From Glycomyces artemisiae (lineage in GTDB: Bacteria; Actinomycetota; Actinomycetes; Mycobacteriales; Micromonosporaceae), in contig NZ_PVTJ01000015.1 in NCBI RefSeq assembly GCF_003002955.1, forward strand, positions 1 to 64,000: a stretch of 64,000 nucleotides of DNA. Direction: 5' to 3'. The notes below the pieces were generated by a model. It did no database searches. It saw nothing but the letters and a program-made list of their open reading frames with translations, and was not told the origin of the DNA. Below, one piece after another: positions 34,412 to 44,115 of the stretch. Both the position numbers and the translations under genes were made by a program. The stretch's first letter is position 1. Each line of letters opens with the position of its first letter.

Positions 34412-35754
34412 TCCCGAAGGTCAAGGCGTTCTTCCGCCACCCGGGCCGCCTCATCCCGCTGCTGTTCATGGGCGTGATCCTGGCCGGGACGCTGCTGCTC
34501 CTGCTGCCGGTCGCGCACCTGGGCGACAACCGCACCTCGTTCGCCGACGCGCTGTTCACGTCCACGTCGGCGGTGTCGGTGACCGGCCTGGCCGTGGTGG
34601 ACACGCCCGTCCACTGGTCGTGGTTCGGGCAGTTCGTCATCATGCTGCTGTTCCAGATCGGCGGCTTCGGGATCATGACGAGCGCGGTCCTCATGGCCCT
34701 GCTCGTCACCCACAAGCTGGGGCTGCGCACGAAGCTCGCGACGCGCATGGAGGTCAGCCAGGCCCTGAACCTCGGCGACTTCAAGGCGATCCTGCTGCGC
34801 ACCATCGTGTTCTCGCTGATCTGCGAGGCGATCATGGCGCTGGCGCTGGCGATCCGGTTCTCCACGCTGGACTTCGGGCTCGGCGACGCGGTCTGGTACG
34901 GCGTGTTCCACTCGGTGAGCTCGTTCAACAACGCGGGCTTCGCGCTGTTCTCGGACTCGCTGATGAGCTACGCGACCGACCCGTGGATCTGCGTGCCGGT
35001 CGCGCTCGGGTCGATCCTCGGGGCGCTCGGCATGCCCGTGATCTACGAGGTGACGCGCCGCCACTGGGGGCGGCGCCAGTGGTCGGTGCACACGAAGCTC
35101 ACGCTCATCGGGTCGGCGATCCTCATCGTCGGCGGCTGGGCCGCGTACCTGGTGATCGAGTGGTCGAACCCGGCGACGTTCGGGCAGTGGCCCTGGTACG
35201 ACCGGATCCTGCCCGCGTTCTTCCAGTCGGCGATGGTGCGCGCCTCGGGCTTCAACTCGATCGACGTCGGCGCGATGCGCGAGGACTCGCTGCTCGCCTC
35301 GATCATCCTGGCGTTCATCGGCGGCGGCTCGGCCTCGACGGCGGGCGGTATCAAGGTCACCACGTTCTTCCTGCTGCTGCTGGTGATCTGGGCGGAGGTG
35401 CGCGGGGAGCCGGACGTGACGGTGTTCCGCCGCCGCATCGACCCGCCGGTGATCCGCGAGGCGCTGACGGTGGCGCTGGTGTACGTGGCGTGCAACGCGT
35501 TCGGCGTGTTCCTGATGCAGCGGTTCGAGCCGCACATCGACCTGACGTCGATCATGTTCGAGGTCACCAGCGCGTTCGCGACGATGGGCCAGTCGACCGG
35601 CATCACGTACGACCTGTCGGAGCCTTCGGTGTGGCTGTTGACGATCGCGATGTACACGGGCCGCGTCGGACCCGTGCTTTTCGCCGCGTCGCTGGCCCTT
35701 CGTACACGAAAACGGCTATACCGGTACCCTTCGGCGCGCCCGCTCGTGGGGTGA
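34408..35754 (+). CDS. ktrB: Potassium transporter KtrB/TrkH family
   Basis: A 448-residue K+ translocating subunit with four repeated M1-P-M2 units. Selectivity-filter glycines are visible in STSAVSVTGLAVVDT, SVSSFNNAGFALF, ARASGFNSIDVG and TSAFATMGQSTGIT. GGGSASTAGGIKVTTF is the intramembrane gating loop of the family. The ATG at 34408 overlaps the ktrA stop. Together they form a Na+-dependent or independent K+ uptake system at the plasma membrane. A 4-TM repeat length and the single basic C-terminus fit KtrB. Confidence 0.93.
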   Translation: MIPKVKAFFRHPGRLIPLLFMGVILAGTLLLLLPVAHLGDNRTSFADALFTSTSAVSVTGLAVVDTPVHWSWFGQFVIMLLFQIGGFGIMTSAVLMALLVTHKLGLRTKLATRMEVSQALNLGDFKAILLRTIVFSLICEAIMALALAIRFSTLDFGLGDAVWYGVFHSVSSFNNAGFALFSDSLMSYATDPWICVPVALGSILGALGMPVIYEVTRRHWGRRQWSVHTKLTLIGSAILIVGGWAAYLVIEWSNPATFGQWPWYDRILPAFFQSAMVRASGFNSIDVGAMREDSLLASIILAFIGGGSASTAGGIKVTTFFLLLLVIWAEVRGEPDVTVFRRRIDPPVIREALTVALVYVACNAFGVFLMQRFEPHIDLTSIMFEVTSAFATMGQSTGITYDLSEPSVWLLTIAMYTGRVGPVLFAASLALRTRKRLYRYPSARPLVG

Positions 35755-35845
35755 GCCCCGCCTCAACTGCCCCTGCGACGACAAGCGAAGATGGTGTCCA
35801 GCACGCCGCCACGCGGATCGTCGCCCCCAGAAAGGACGCCCCCCG

Positions 35846-38260
35846 ATGTCCCGTAAAGCCCGGCAGCGCACCAGTCGTCTCCCCATCCGGATGCAGTTGA
35901 TGCTCCCGATCGCCGCGGCGCTCATGGGGATGCTGGTGCTCGGGCTGTTCCAGACCGTCAGCGTGTGGGACGAGTACCAGAACGCGACGGACGCCGAGGT
36001 GCTCGCGGGGCTGTCCGCGGATCTGAACGACGCCCTGGAGGCGCACCGCATGGAGGCGGGGCCGCTGGTGGAGTCGGTGATCAACGGGGGCGGCGGCCAG
36101 TTCGACTCGGCGGTGGCCCGCCGCGAGACCGACTGGGCGTTCGACCGGCTGGAGGAGGCGGCGCCGGGGGTGACCTCGCGCTTCCCCGATCTCGAGGACG
36201 ACCTGGAGTCGCTGTTCACGAAGGCCGAGGGCCTGGAGACGGCGCGCGCGGCCTTCGACCGGCTGGCCTCGGGGGAGGCCGACTTCACGGACGACGACGT
36301 CGCCGACGCGTACCTGGTGTACCGGGACGTGGCGAACAAGATCGTGTCGATCGCGGCGATCCTGCCGCGCATGGTGGACGACGCGGGCGTCGCCGCGCAC
36401 CTCGACTCGCTGGCGGCGCTCATGCAGGCCAGCCGGATCGCCGCGGAGATCCAGTTCACCGTCTCCACGGACCTGGTGAGCCTCGGCGAGGCGCAGGCGG
36501 TCGTGGTGGGGCGCGCGGAGCTGTCGAACGTGGCGTACCTGTCGGGGAACTTCGACCGGCAGATCACCGAGTTCCAGGCGAACGCGTCGTCGGAGACGAG
36601 CGCGGTCTACAAGGCGGCCATGGACTCCGAGGACATCGAGACCGCGCAGGAGGCCCTCGGGGTGTACGTGCGCGGGAACGTGCCGACGATCAGCCCGCAG
36701 GACTTCTCGAACGCGCAGGGGTCGATCATCGCGGCGCTGGACACGAGCCAGGAGTCGGTGCTCGACGCGATGCAGGTCGACGTGGACGAGATCCGCGACG
36801 CCTCCTCGCGGACCCTGCTGACGACGTTCGCGCTGGTGATCGTGCTGGCCTTGACGTCGATCATCTCGGCGGCGATGCTGGCCCGCCGCATCAGCCTCCG
36901 CGTCGACGGCGTCCGCGAGGCGACGCTGACCGCGGCGTACGACACGCTGCCGAAGACGGTGGCGGCGGTGTCGCAGGCGGCCAACGCCGACGAGGTGGAC
37001 CGGCTGCTCCAGACGGCGAAGCGGCAGACGGTGATGAGCACGGACTCGCGGTACGCCGACGAGCTCGACTCGCTCGCGGAGGCGTTCAGCGCCGCGCACC
37101 ACCAGGCGCTGCGCCAGACCGCGAACCAGGCGCTGCTGCGCATCGACGTCGAGGCGATGATGAAGACGCTCGCGCGCCGCGGGCAGAGCCTCATCCGCCG
37201 CCAGCAGCAGGTCATGGAGTCCCTGGTGGAGCAGTCGCCGGACCACGCGGTCCCGGACGAGTGGCGCTCGGTCTACCACCTGCTGGCGCGCATGCGCCGC
37301 AACGAGGAGAACCTGCTGCTCCTGGCGGGCGGGGACCCGCAGCGCCGCTACAACCACCCGGCGAACCTGGACACGATCATCCGCGACGCGGTCGCCGAGA
37401 TCGAGGACGCGGGCCGCGTCATGGTCGAGAACCAGGTGTCGGCGCGGCTGGAGACCAAGCCGGCCGGGGACCTGGTGCGCATCCTCGCGGAGCTGCTCGA
37501 CAACGCGGCCGCGTACTCGCCGCCGACGCAGTCGGTGCGGGTGACGTCGCGCCGTTCGGGTTCGGAGATCGTCATCTCGATCGCCGACGACGGCATCGGC
37601 CTGGCGCCGGAGCCGATGGCGGCGATCAACCGCCGCCTGGCCGAGCCGACGCAGCTGAACTCGGAGCTGACGGCGACGATGGGCCTCCTGGTGGTGGGGC
37701 GGCTGGCCGCGGAGCACTCGGTGAGCGTGCAGCTGCACTCGACGATGGGCAAGGGCACGCTGGCGCTGGTGCGGATTCCGGCGAGCGCGCACGCGGAGGA
37801 CCCGGTGGGCCTGTCGCCCGACCAGGGTTCGGCGGCGCGGCTGGCGCTGTCGGCGCGGGCGGCGAACCTGCCGGTGACCGGGACGGGCGCCGAGGCGGCC
37901 GGATCGGGCGCCGTGGAGCCGATCGTGCCGCGCCCGCGCAAGGCCGGCCCGGCCCCCGAGCCACGCCCCGTAGCTGGGGGAACACTCAACGGAAGCAAGC
38001 CGGTGGCGGCCCCTGCGGGCCCCGCTCCCGAGACGCTGGATGTTACCTTCAGGAAGGTGAACCGAGCACTCGAAAACTCCGGCAGGACCAACGGCGCCGA
38101 ACTGCCCCGTCGCGCGCCGGGCTCCCGACTGCTCCCCGGCTCCGTCCCCAGTGCCCGGCAGGGCGGCGGCGCCGATCTCGACCCGGCGGAGATCCGGGAC
38201 CGGCTCGCCGGTTTCGCCTCCGGCATCGCGGCGGCCGCCGCGCACGAACAACGCCAATAG
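35846..38260 (+). CDS. CvnA-like sensor protein with NIT domain and HATPase domain
   Basis: An 804-residue membrane sensor. The order is TM1 (about 18-37), an extracellular helical NIT (nitrate/nitrite-sensing type) domain of about 290 residues, TM2 (about 328-348), a linker, then a histidine-kinase-like ATPase domain with N-box [12 protein letters not shown] (about 548) and G1 DDGIGLAPE. The dimerisation helix region reads [15 protein letters not shown] and has no phosphoacceptor histidine. This is the conservon CvnA type, which signals to a small GTPase rather than a response regulator. A 190-residue Pro/Ala-rich tail follows. ATG 35846 has AAAGGA upstream. A CvnB-like gene follows after 11 nt. 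Confidence 0.88.
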   Translation: MSRKARQRTSRLPIRMQLMLPIAAALMGMLVLGLFQTVSVWDEYQNATDAEVLAGLSADLNDALEAHRMEAGPLVESVINGGGGQFDSAVARRETDWAFDRLEEAAPGVTSRFPDLEDDLESLFTKAEGLETARAAFDRLASGEADFTDDDVADAYLVYRDVANKIVSIAAILPRMVDDAGVAAHLDSLAALMQASRIAAEIQFTVSTDLVSLGEAQAVVVGRAELSNVAYLSGNFDRQITEFQANASSETSAVYKAAMDSEDIETAQEALGVYVRGNVPTISPQDFSNAQGSIIAALDTSQESVLDAMQVDVDEIRDASSRTLLTTFALVIVLALTSIISAAMLARRISLRVDGVREATLTAAYDTLPKTVAAVSQAANADEVDRLLQTAKRQTVMSTDSRYADELDSLAEAFSAAHHQALRQTANQALLRIDVEAMMKTLARRGQSLIRRQQQVMESLVEQSPDHAVPDEWRSVYHLLARMRRNEENLLLLAGGDPQRRYNHPANLDTIIRDAVAEIEDAGRVMVENQVSARLETKPAGDLVRILAELLDNAAAYSPPTQSVRVTSRRSGSEIVISIADDGIGLAPEPMAAINRRLAEPTQLNSELTATMGLLVVGRLAAEHSVSVQLHSTMGKGTLALVRIPASAHAEDPVGLSPDQGSAARLALSARAANLPVTGTGAEAAGSGAVEPIVPRPRKAGPAPEPRPVAGGTLNGSKPVAAPAGPAPETLDVTFRKVNRALENSGRTNGAELPRRAPGSRLLPGSVPSARQGGGADLDPAEIRDRLAGFASGIAAAAAHEQRQ

Positions 38261-38271
38261 AAAGCAGCGAG

Positions 38272-38676
38272 ATGGATAGCAAGGACAAGAACGTCGGTGA
38301 ACTCGACTGGCTCCTGACCTCCTTCGTGGAGAAGGTGCCGGACGTCTCCGAGGCGCTCACGGTGTCCGTCGACGGCCTCGCCATCGCCGCGTCCCGCGGC
38401 CTGTCGACGGACCGGGCCGACCAGCTCGCCGCGATCACCTCGGGCCTGGCGAGCCTGACGACGGGGGCCGCGAAGGTCCTCGACGCGGGCCGCATCCGCC
38501 AGTCGGTGATCGACATGGACGAGGGCGTGCTGCTGCTCATGGCCGTCGGCGACCGGGCCCAGCTCGCGGTCCTCGCCAACGCCGGCTGCGACCTCGGCCA
38601 GGTCGGCTACGAGACCGCGCTGCTGGTGAAGCGGGTCTACGCCGCGCTCGAACCCGATGCGCGCGGCGGGGTCTGA
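38272..38676 (+). CDS. Roadblock/LC7 protein, CvnB-like
   Basis: A 134-residue Roadblock/LC7 domain protein. The opening [19 protein letters not shown] and [14 protein letters not shown] are characteristic. CvnB proteins act with CvnC (DUF742) and the GTPase CvnD as a GAP-like partner. Here neither cvnC nor cvnD follows; the next gene is ctaD after 228 nt with no stop-gap ORF. The conservon is therefore partial, or its other parts are elsewhere. GCGAG before ATG 38272 is a weak ribosome site, suggesting coupling to the upstream gene. Confidence 0.9.
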   Translation: MDSKDKNVGELDWLLTSFVEKVPDVSEALTVSVDGLAIAASRGLSTDRADQLAAITSGLASLTTGAAKVLDAGRIRQSVIDMDEGVLLLMAVGDRAQLAVLANAGCDLGQVGYETALLVKRVYAALEPDARGGV

Positions 38677-38904
38677 ACCACCGCGTAGGAGATTGCTCAC
38701 CCGCGCCGGGCCGCGCCCATCGACGGCCCGCGCGGGGCGTCCCACCGCTATGACGTGTCGTGTATTCGACCTGCGACAACCACTGAGCGCCCATCACATG
38801 CTCACGCTGCGCCACGCCGCTGAGGCTGCGCCCCTCCGCGTAGGCGGCGTTTCACGGGGCTATGCTGCGTTCGCTACCTGGAAATGAATCATGGAGGCCC
38901 ACAG

Positions 38905-40581
38905 GTGACCACGGTTGAGCCGAAGCTTGAGCCAACGCCTATCGTCGCGCGTCCCTGGCCGGTGCGCCGCGAGCCCAAGGGCTCCTGGCTCGCCCGCACG
39001 CTCCGCACGACCGACGCGAAGCAGATCGGCCTGCTCTACTTCGTGACGTCGTTCGCGTTCTTCGCGATCGGCGGCGTCCTGGCCCTGCTGATCCGCGCGG
39101 AGCTGTTCCAGCCCGGACTCCAGATCGTGTCCTCTGAGCAGTTCAACCAGCTGTTCACGATGCACGGCACCATCATGCTGCTGATGTTCGCGACCCCGAT
39201 CGTGTTCGCGTTCGGCAACTACCTGGTGCCGCTCCAGATCGGCGCCCCCGACGTCGCGTTCCCGCGCCTCAACGCGTTCGCGTACTGGCTGTACCTGCTC
39301 GGCTCGACCCTCGCGGTCGCCGGCTTCGTCACCCCCGGCGGCGCGGCCTCGTTCGGCTGGTTCGCGTACCAGCCGCTGTCGAACGCCGTGAACTCCCCCG
39401 GGATCGGCGCGGACATGTGGTTCGTGGGCCTGTCGATCTCCGGTGCGGGCACGATCCTCGGCGCCGTCAACATGATCACCACGATCGTGACGATGCGCGC
39501 GCCGGGCATGCTCATGTTCCGGATGCCGATCTTCACGTGGAACATCCTCATCACCAGTCTGCTGATGATCCTGGTCTTCCCGATCCTGTTCGCCGCGCTG
39601 CTCGCCGTCATGGCCGACCGCACGCTCGGCGCGCACGTGTTCGACGCCGACACCGGCGGCGCGATCCTGTGGCAGCACCTGTTCTGGTTCTTCGGCCACC
39701 CCGAGGTGTACATCGTGGCGCTGCCGTTCTTCGGCATCGTCTCGGAGATCTTCCCGGTGTTCAGCCGCAAGCCGATCTTCGGCTACAAGACGCTCGTCGC
39801 CGCGACGCTCGCCATCGCGGGCCTGTCGATGGCGGTGTGGGCGCACCACATGTACGCGACCGGCGCGGTCATGCTGCCGTTCTTCTCGCTCATGACGTTC
39901 CTCATCGCGGTCCCGACCGGTGTGAAGTTCTTCAACTGGATCGGCACGATGTGGAAGGGCCAGTTGACGTTCGAGGCCCCGATGCTGTTCAGCATCGGCT
40001 TCCTGGTGACGTTCCTCCTCGGCGGCCTCTCGGGCGTCCTGCTCGCCAGCCCGCCGGTGGACTTCCACGTCTCCGACTCGTACTTCGTGGTCGCGCACTT
40101 CCACTACGTGCTGTTCGGCACGATCGTGTTCGCGGTCTACGCCGGCGTGTACTTCTGGTTCCCGAAGGTCGCCGGGCGCATGTACGACGAGCGCCTCGCG
40201 AAGGTCCACTTCTGGCTGACGTTCATCGGCTTCCACACGACGTTCCTGGTGCAGCACTGGCTGGGCGCCGAGGGCATGCCCCGCCGGTACGCCGACTACC
40301 TGGAGTCCGACGGGTTCACGACGCTGAACATGGTCTCGACGATCGGCGCGTTCATCCTCGGCCTGTCGACGCTGCCGTTCATCTGGAACCTGTTCAAGTC
40401 CTGGAAGGCCGGGCGCGTCGTGGAGACGAACGACCCGTGGGGCTACGGCGGCTCGCTCGAATGGGCGACCAGCTGCCCGCCGCCGCTGCGCAACTTCGAC
40501 CGCCTCCCGCGCATCCGCTCGGAGCGCCCCGTCTTCGACGAGAAGTGGGGCCACCTGGTCAAGGAGGTCAAGGGCCACTAG
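38905..40581 (+). CDS. ctaD: Cytochrome c oxidase subunit I (aa3 type)
   Basis: A 558-residue catalytic subunit with twelve membrane helices. Heme a ligand in TMHGTIMLL, the CuB/Tyr motif [10 protein letters not shown], the CuB histidine pair in WAHHMYATG and the heme ligands in [10 protein letters not shown] are all present. It reduces oxygen to water and pumps protons. The frame opens with ATG 38884, but I choose GTG 38905 (TTVEPKLEP) because GGAGG (38893-38897) is 7 nt upstream. It stands alone; ctaC, ctaE and ctaF are not near it. TATGCT at 38861-38866 is a possible -10. Confidence 0.95.
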   Translation: MTTVEPKLEPTPIVARPWPVRREPKGSWLARTLRTTDAKQIGLLYFVTSFAFFAIGGVLALLIRAELFQPGLQIVSSEQFNQLFTMHGTIMLLMFATPIVFAFGNYLVPLQIGAPDVAFPRLNAFAYWLYLLGSTLAVAGFVTPGGAASFGWFAYQPLSNAVNSPGIGADMWFVGLSISGAGTILGAVNMITTIVTMRAPGMLMFRMPIFTWNILITSLLMILVFPILFAALLAVMADRTLGAHVFDADTGGAILWQHLFWFFGHPEVYIVALPFFGIVSEIFPVFSRKPIFGYKTLVAATLAIAGLSMAVWAHHMYATGAVMLPFFSLMTFLIAVPTGVKFFNWIGTMWKGQLTFEAPMLFSIGFLVTFLLGGLSGVLLASPPVDFHVSDSYFVVAHFHYVLFGTIVFAVYAGVYFWFPKVAGRMYDERLAKVHFWLTFIGFHTTFLVQHWLGAEGMPRRYADYLESDGFTTLNMVSTIGAFILGLSTLPFIWNLFKSWKAGRVVETNDPWGYGGSLEWATSCPPPLRNFDRLPRIRSERPVFDEKWGHLVKEVKGH

Positions 40582-40598
40582 CCCGCGATCTCGCATGA

Positions 40599-40626
40599 AG
40601 GCCCGGGAGCTGCGGCTCCCGGGCCT
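40599..40626 (+). terminator. Terminator of ctaD
   Basis: A perfect 12-bp stem (40599-40610 with 40615-40626) with a TGCG loop is followed by TTCGCCT, 17 nt past the ctaD stop. Confidence 0.85.
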
Positions 40627-40637
40627 TTCGCCTGCAC

Positions 40638-40674
40638 GGATCGTATTTCCTATAGGAAATAGGATCTACGATCC
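40638..40674. promoter_or_regulatory. Nested AT-rich palindrome upstream of pncA
   Basis: TATTTCCTATAGGAAATA (40644-40661) is a perfect 18-bp palindrome. It is framed by a second inverted repeat, GGATCGTA (40638-40645) and TACGATCC (40667-40674). Being AT-rich in a 70 per cent GC genome and lying between a terminator and pncA, it looks like a regulator-binding site. A role in NAD metabolism is only suggested by position. Confidence 0.55.
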
Positions 40675-40727
40675 GCCGCCCTCGCACTGCCCTTGAGGTG
40701 CCCCGCCGTTGGCAATAGGATCGAGGC

Positions 40728-41282
40728 ATGAGCCGGGCACTGATCGTGGTAGACGTCCAGAACGACTTCTGTGAGGGAGGGTCGCTGCCGGTCGCGGGCG
40801 GCGCGGCCGTCGCGGCGGCCGTCACCGACCTCATCAAGGCCGCCCCGGGCCGGTGGGACCACGTGGTCGCCACCCGGGACTGGCACATCGACCCGGGCCT
40901 GCACTTCTCCGCCGAGCCGGACTTCCGCGACTCGTGGCCGCCGCACTGCGTGGTCGGCACGGCCGGGTCGGGCTTCCACCCGGATTTCGACCACACGCTC
41001 GCCGAGGCCGTGTTCGACAAGGGCGCCTACGAGGCCGCCTACTCGGGGTTCGAGGGCTCCTCGGGCGAGACCGGCCTCGCCGAGTGGCTGCGGACCCGCG
41101 ACGTGGACGCGGTCGACGTCGTCGGCATCGCCACCGACCACTGCGTGCGCGCCACGGCCCTCGACGCGAAGGCCGAGGGCTTCGCGGTCACGGTGCTCCT
41201 GGAGTACACGGCCGCGGTCGCCGAGGAGACGCGGGCGAAGGCGCTCGCGGACTTCGAGCAGGCGGGCGTGGCCGTCGAGTAG
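40728..41282 (+). CDS. pncA: Nicotinamidase (pyrazinamidase)
   Basis: A 184-residue cysteine hydrolase that deamidates nicotinamide to nicotinate for NAD salvage. Catalytic D9 (VVDVQNDF), K98 (FDKGAY) and C139 (TDHCVR) are present, with metal ligands D51, H53 and H59 (DWHIDPGLH). The cis-peptide motif GIATDHCV is intact. No ribosome site is obvious before ATG 40728 (ATCGAGGCATG, with GAGG very close). A nested palindrome lies 54 nt upstream. Confidence 0.94.
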   Translation: MSRALIVVDVQNDFCEGGSLPVAGGAAVAAAVTDLIKAAPGRWDHVVATRDWHIDPGLHFSAEPDFRDSWPPHCVVGTAGSGFHPDFDHTLAEAVFDKGAYEAAYSGFEGSSGETGLAEWLRTRDVDAVDVVGIATDHCVRATALDAKAEGFAVTVLLEYTAAVAEETRAKALADFEQAGVAVE

Positions 41283-41290
41283 ACCTGCGC

Positions 41291-41322
41291 GGACGGGCCG
41301 GGGCTGGTGCCCCGGCCCGTCC
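41291..41322. terminator. Bidirectional terminator hairpin
   Basis: A perfect 14-bp stem (41291-41304 with 41309-41322) and 4-nt loop between pncA (+, ends 41282) and the minus-strand gene ending at 41336. Confidence 0.85.
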
Positions 41323-41335
41323 GGCGTCCCGCCCG

Positions 41336-42583
41336 TCAGGACGTGGGCATGTCGTCGACGATGATCGACGTGTCGTCGTAGTCGTTCTCGCCGTCGGGGT
41401 CGAACACGAACCCGTCGACGCTGTACGCGACCGGCCGCATCCACACCGAGAAGTACAGGCCGCCGGCCTGCTCGTCGCCGTTCCAGTCGTCGAACGGCTC
41501 CGGGGTCAGCGTCCACTCCATGGTGGTCGAGTCGCCGGGGACGAGCGGTTCGAGGACCGCGACGCCCTGGATCTCGCCGTTGCACTCGGGCACCGTCTCG
41601 GGGCCGTCGGTCCCGAGGCTCTCGCTCGCGCACATCGCCAACTGGATCGCCTGCGACTCGTGGCCGCCGTCGTTGGCGACCGTGACGGCCGCGGTCCAGG
41701 TCCCGTCCCCGTTCGCTGTCTTCTCGACCGAGACCGCCAGGTCGGTGACGCCCCACAGATACGCGTCGGCGGTCACGTCGGCGAGCTCCTCCCTCGTGCG
41801 GTAACGGAAGACCTCATAGTCGAGCTCGATCTCCAGGTACCTGCCCGTGGGCTCCTGCTCGGGCACCAGGAGCAGCACGCCCGCGGTGGCCGCGGGCGCG
41901 ATGTCCCACAGCGCGAAACCGGAGTCGCCGACGGCGATCTCTTCGGTGACCTCCCAGCCGCCGTCGCCGTCCCCGGCGACGACCACGGCCTGGCGGATCG
42001 TCTGCTCGCTCGGGGTGCACCCGAACAGCGCGACGGCCCGCACCGGGCCGCCGTCCTCCAGGGTCGTGTGGACGACCTTGAGGAGCCGGACCGGACCGGC
42101 GTCCACGTCAGGGAACCACTGGCCGCTCTCGGGGTCGGGCGTGCCGTCCGAGGGGCGGGCCGGGGCCGTCGGGCACGACGAGTCGTAGACGGACCCGAAG
42201 GAGGGCAGGTCGATCTCGGCGCCGACGAGGTCGCCGAAGGTCGGCAGGGCCGGGTCCTCGACGTCGGACTCCTGGCCCTGCGGGACCGCCCCGGTGCCGG
42301 TGCCGCCCTCGGCGGGCGAGGTCTCCGCGGTGGAGGTCTCGTCGGTGGTCTCCTCCGCGGGCCGCGGGTCGACCTCCTGGCCGTTGGACTCCTGGAGCCA
42401 CCAGACCGCGGGCACGGCCACGATGAGCGCGGCCAGGGCGGCGGCCAAGGCGCCCTTGGTGGTCCGGCGGCGCCGCACCCGGCCGTGGATGACGGCGGAG
42501 TCGACGGGGTCGACCATGAGTTCCGCGGCGTGGGCGAACTCGGCGAACGCCTCTTCGAAGAGGGACTCGTCTGGCGTGCTCAT
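41336..42583 (-). CDS. Single-pass membrane protein coupled to a sigma factor; possible anti-sigma
   Basis: A 415-residue protein with a cytoplasmic N-terminus of about 45 residues (LFEEAFAEFAHAAEL, then RGRVRRRRTTKG-type basic patch), one membrane helix at about 46-64 and a large extracellular domain with several cysteines. Its ATG at 42583 overlaps the sigma factor stop in ATGA. That coupling, plus the short helical cytoplasmic tail, suggests an anti-sigma or regulator role. I see no zinc-binding HxxxCxxC motif, so it is not a classical ZAS anti-sigma factor. Extracellular part unrecognised. Confidence 0.72.
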   Translation of the reverse strand: MSTPDESLFEEAFAEFAHAAELMVDPVDSAVIHGRVRRRRTTKGALAAALAALIVAVPAVWWLQESNGQEVDPRPAEETTDETSTAETSPAEGGTGTGAVPQGQESDVEDPALPTFGDLVGAEIDLPSFGSVYDSSCPTAPARPSDGTPDPESGQWFPDVDAGPVRLLKVVHTTLEDGGPVRAVALFGCTPSEQTIRQAVVVAGDGDGGWEVTEEIAVGDSGFALWDIAPAATAGVLLLVPEQEPTGRYLEIELDYEVFRYRTREELADVTADAYLWGVTDLAVSVEKTANGDGTWTAAVTVANDGGHESQAIQLAMCASESLGTDGPETVPECNGEIQGVAVLEPLVPGDSTTMEWTLTPEPFDDWNGDEQAGGLYFSVWMRPVAYSVDGFVFDPDGENDYDDTSIIVDDMPTS

Positions 42584-43140
42584 CGCTGCTCCATCTCGTC
42601 TTGGACGGTGAGTCGGCCCGCGAGCGCGGCCTTCCCCCGAGTGAGCCAGGAGCGGACGGTGGCTTCGGCGACGCCTTCCTGCTCTGCGATCTCGGCGACG
42701 GTCAGGCCCGCCATGTACCGGAGGATCACGGCTTTGCGGTGGTGCTCGCCGATCCCGGCGAGCGCGCGCATCAGGTCGACGCGGTCGCCGTCCGGCGCCT
42801 TCTCGTGGGTCTCGCGCTGCCGGTTGAGGAACCGCTGCACGACGCCGCGGCGGCGCAGGTGGCTGGTGGCGAGGTTCCAGGCCACGCGGCGCACCCACGC
42901 GGTCGGGTTCTCGTACTCGCGCACTTTCCTCCAGCGGGCGAGCGCGCGGCAGAACGCTTCGGCGACCAGGTCCTCGGCTTCGGCCCGGTCGCCGGTGTAC
43001 GCGAAGATCTGGCCGGTGATGACGCGGACGTTGGCGGCGTAGAAGTCGTCGAATTCGAGGCTGGCGCGCATCGGCAGCAGCTGCGCGGCGGCGCCTCCTC
43101 CTTCCCCTGGTGGAGCAGGGCTGTCGCGGGTGGGCGTCAT
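42580..43140 (-). CDS. SigE-family ECF RNA polymerase sigma factor
   Basis: A 186-residue ECF sigma factor. Region 2 (FDDFYAANVRVITGQIFAYT, DRAEAEDLVAEAFCRALARW) and region 4 (AVILRYMAGLTVAEIAEQEG, EATVRSWLTRGKAAL) are intact and the length matches the family. The ATG at 43140 has GAGGAG upstream; the frame opens earlier but without a site. Regions between are short, as is usual in actinobacterial SigE-family sigmas (TIGR02983 type). The coupled membrane protein downstream may control it. Its target promoter is unknown. Confidence 0.9.
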   Translation of the reverse strand: MTPTRDSPAPPGEGGGAAAQLLPMRASLEFDDFYAANVRVITGQIFAYTGDRAEAEDLVAEAFCRALARWRKVREYENPTAWVRRVAWNLATSHLRRRGVVQRFLNRQRETHEKAPDGDRVDLMRALAGIGEHHRKAVILRYMAGLTVAEIAEQEGVAEATVRSWLTRGKAALAGRLTVQDEMEQR

Positions 43141-43249
43141 AGGGGCTCCTCGGCTACGGTGCTGCGGCTTGGGGTCCGCATGAGATACACGAGCGCCGGG
43201 AGGGCGTTGACGCACTCCTGTGTGGAGTTCTAGTTCACAGTTTGGGGAT

Positions 43250-44026
43250 TCACTTGCCGTAGCGGCGGTCGCGGGTGGCGAAGGAGCGGACGGCGCGGAG
43301 GAAGTCGACGCGGCGGAAGTCGGGCCAGTTGGAGTCGCAGAAGTAGAACTCGGAGTATGCGGACTGCCAGAGGAGGAACCCGGAGATGCGCTGCTCGCCG
43401 GAGGTGCGGATGACGAGGTCGGGGTCGGGCTGGCCGGTCATGTAGAGGTGGCGGGCGATGGAGTCGGCGTCGATCGCTTCGGCGGCCTGTTCGAGGCTGG
43501 CGCCGGCGGCGGCCTGTTCGAGCATGAAGGAGCGGACGGCGTCGGCGATCTCGCGCTGGCCGCCGTAGCAGACGGCGAGGTTGACCTGCATGCCGCGCTT
43601 GTCGGCGGTGCGCTGCTGGGCGTGCTTGAGGGCGTTCTGGTGGTCTTCGGGGAGGAGGTCGAGGGCGCCGACCATGCGCAGCTGCCAGGGCTGGTCGCCG
43701 TCGGAGAGTTCGCCGGCGAGTTCGTCGATGATGTCGAGGAGGGGGTCGAGCTGGGCTTTGGGCCGGGAGAGGTTCTCGGTGGAGAGGAGCCAGATGGTCA
43801 CGTGCTCGACGCCGAGTTCGTCGCACCAGCCGAGGAAGCGCTCGATGTGCTTGGCGCCGGCGCGGTGGCCGTCGTTGGGGTCGGTGAGGCCCATGTCGCG
43901 GGCCCAGCGCCGGTTGCCGTCGACCATGACGCCGATGTGCCTGGGCAGCGGCTGTCCGGTCAGCTCGCGTGCGAGCCGACGCTCGTATATCCGGTAAAGC
44001 AGGTTCGAGATCGCCACAACCGGCAA
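43250..44026 (-). CDS. uppS: Isoprenyl (cis-prenyl) transferase, undecaprenyl-diphosphate synthase type
   Basis: A 258-residue cis-prenyltransferase that builds polyprenyl diphosphate carriers for cell-wall synthesis from IPP. Catalytic Asp36 lies in VMVDGNRRWARD. The motifs ERFLGWCDELGVEHVT, STENLSRP and DLVIRTSGEQRISGFLLWQSAYSEFYF define the family. TTG 44026 is the start, since GAGGAG at 44034-44039 is 7 nt upstream. A GTG at 44017 would be too far. Many actinobacteria have two such enzymes; a second is not visible here. The chain length made is not predictable from this sequence alone. Confidence 0.93.
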   Translation of the reverse strand: MPVVAISNLLYRIYERRLARELTGQPLPRHIGVMVDGNRRWARDMGLTDPNDGHRAGAKHIERFLGWCDELGVEHVTIWLLSTENLSRPKAQLDPLLDIIDELAGELSDGDQPWQLRMVGALDLLPEDHQNALKHAQQRTADKRGMQVNLAVCYGGQREIADAVRSFMLEQAAAGASLEQAAEAIDADSIARHLYMTGQPDPDLVIRTSGEQRISGFLLWQSAYSEFYFCDSNWPDFRRVDFLRAVRSFATRDRRYGK

Positions 44027-44064
44027 TTGTAGGCTCCTCGAATTTCACGGCTCGCGAGCTTCGC

Positions 44065-44095
44065 CGTGGCCGGGGCCTTCGCGGCCCCGGCCGTG
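44065..44095 (-). terminator. Terminator of pckG
   Basis: A 10-bp perfect stem (44068-44077 with 44083-44092) extended by wobble pairs, with a 5-nt loop, lies 21 nt past the pckG stop and ahead of the uppS promoter region. Confidence 0.7.
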
Positions 44096-44115
44096 CCCGT
44101 TCCGGGGGTGTGCGG

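Noticed and set aside
35846-38260. An orthodox nitrate-sensing two-component kinase
   Set aside because: There is no phosphoacceptor histidine and no response regulator; the CvnB gene next to it favours a conservon sensor.
40638-40674. An NrtR or NiaR operator for NAD control
   Set aside because: Neither consensus is met; I call it only an unnamed palindrome.
41336-42583. A classical zinc anti-sigma factor
   Set aside because: No HxxxCxxC motif is visible in the cytoplasmic part, so only a possible regulator is claimed.
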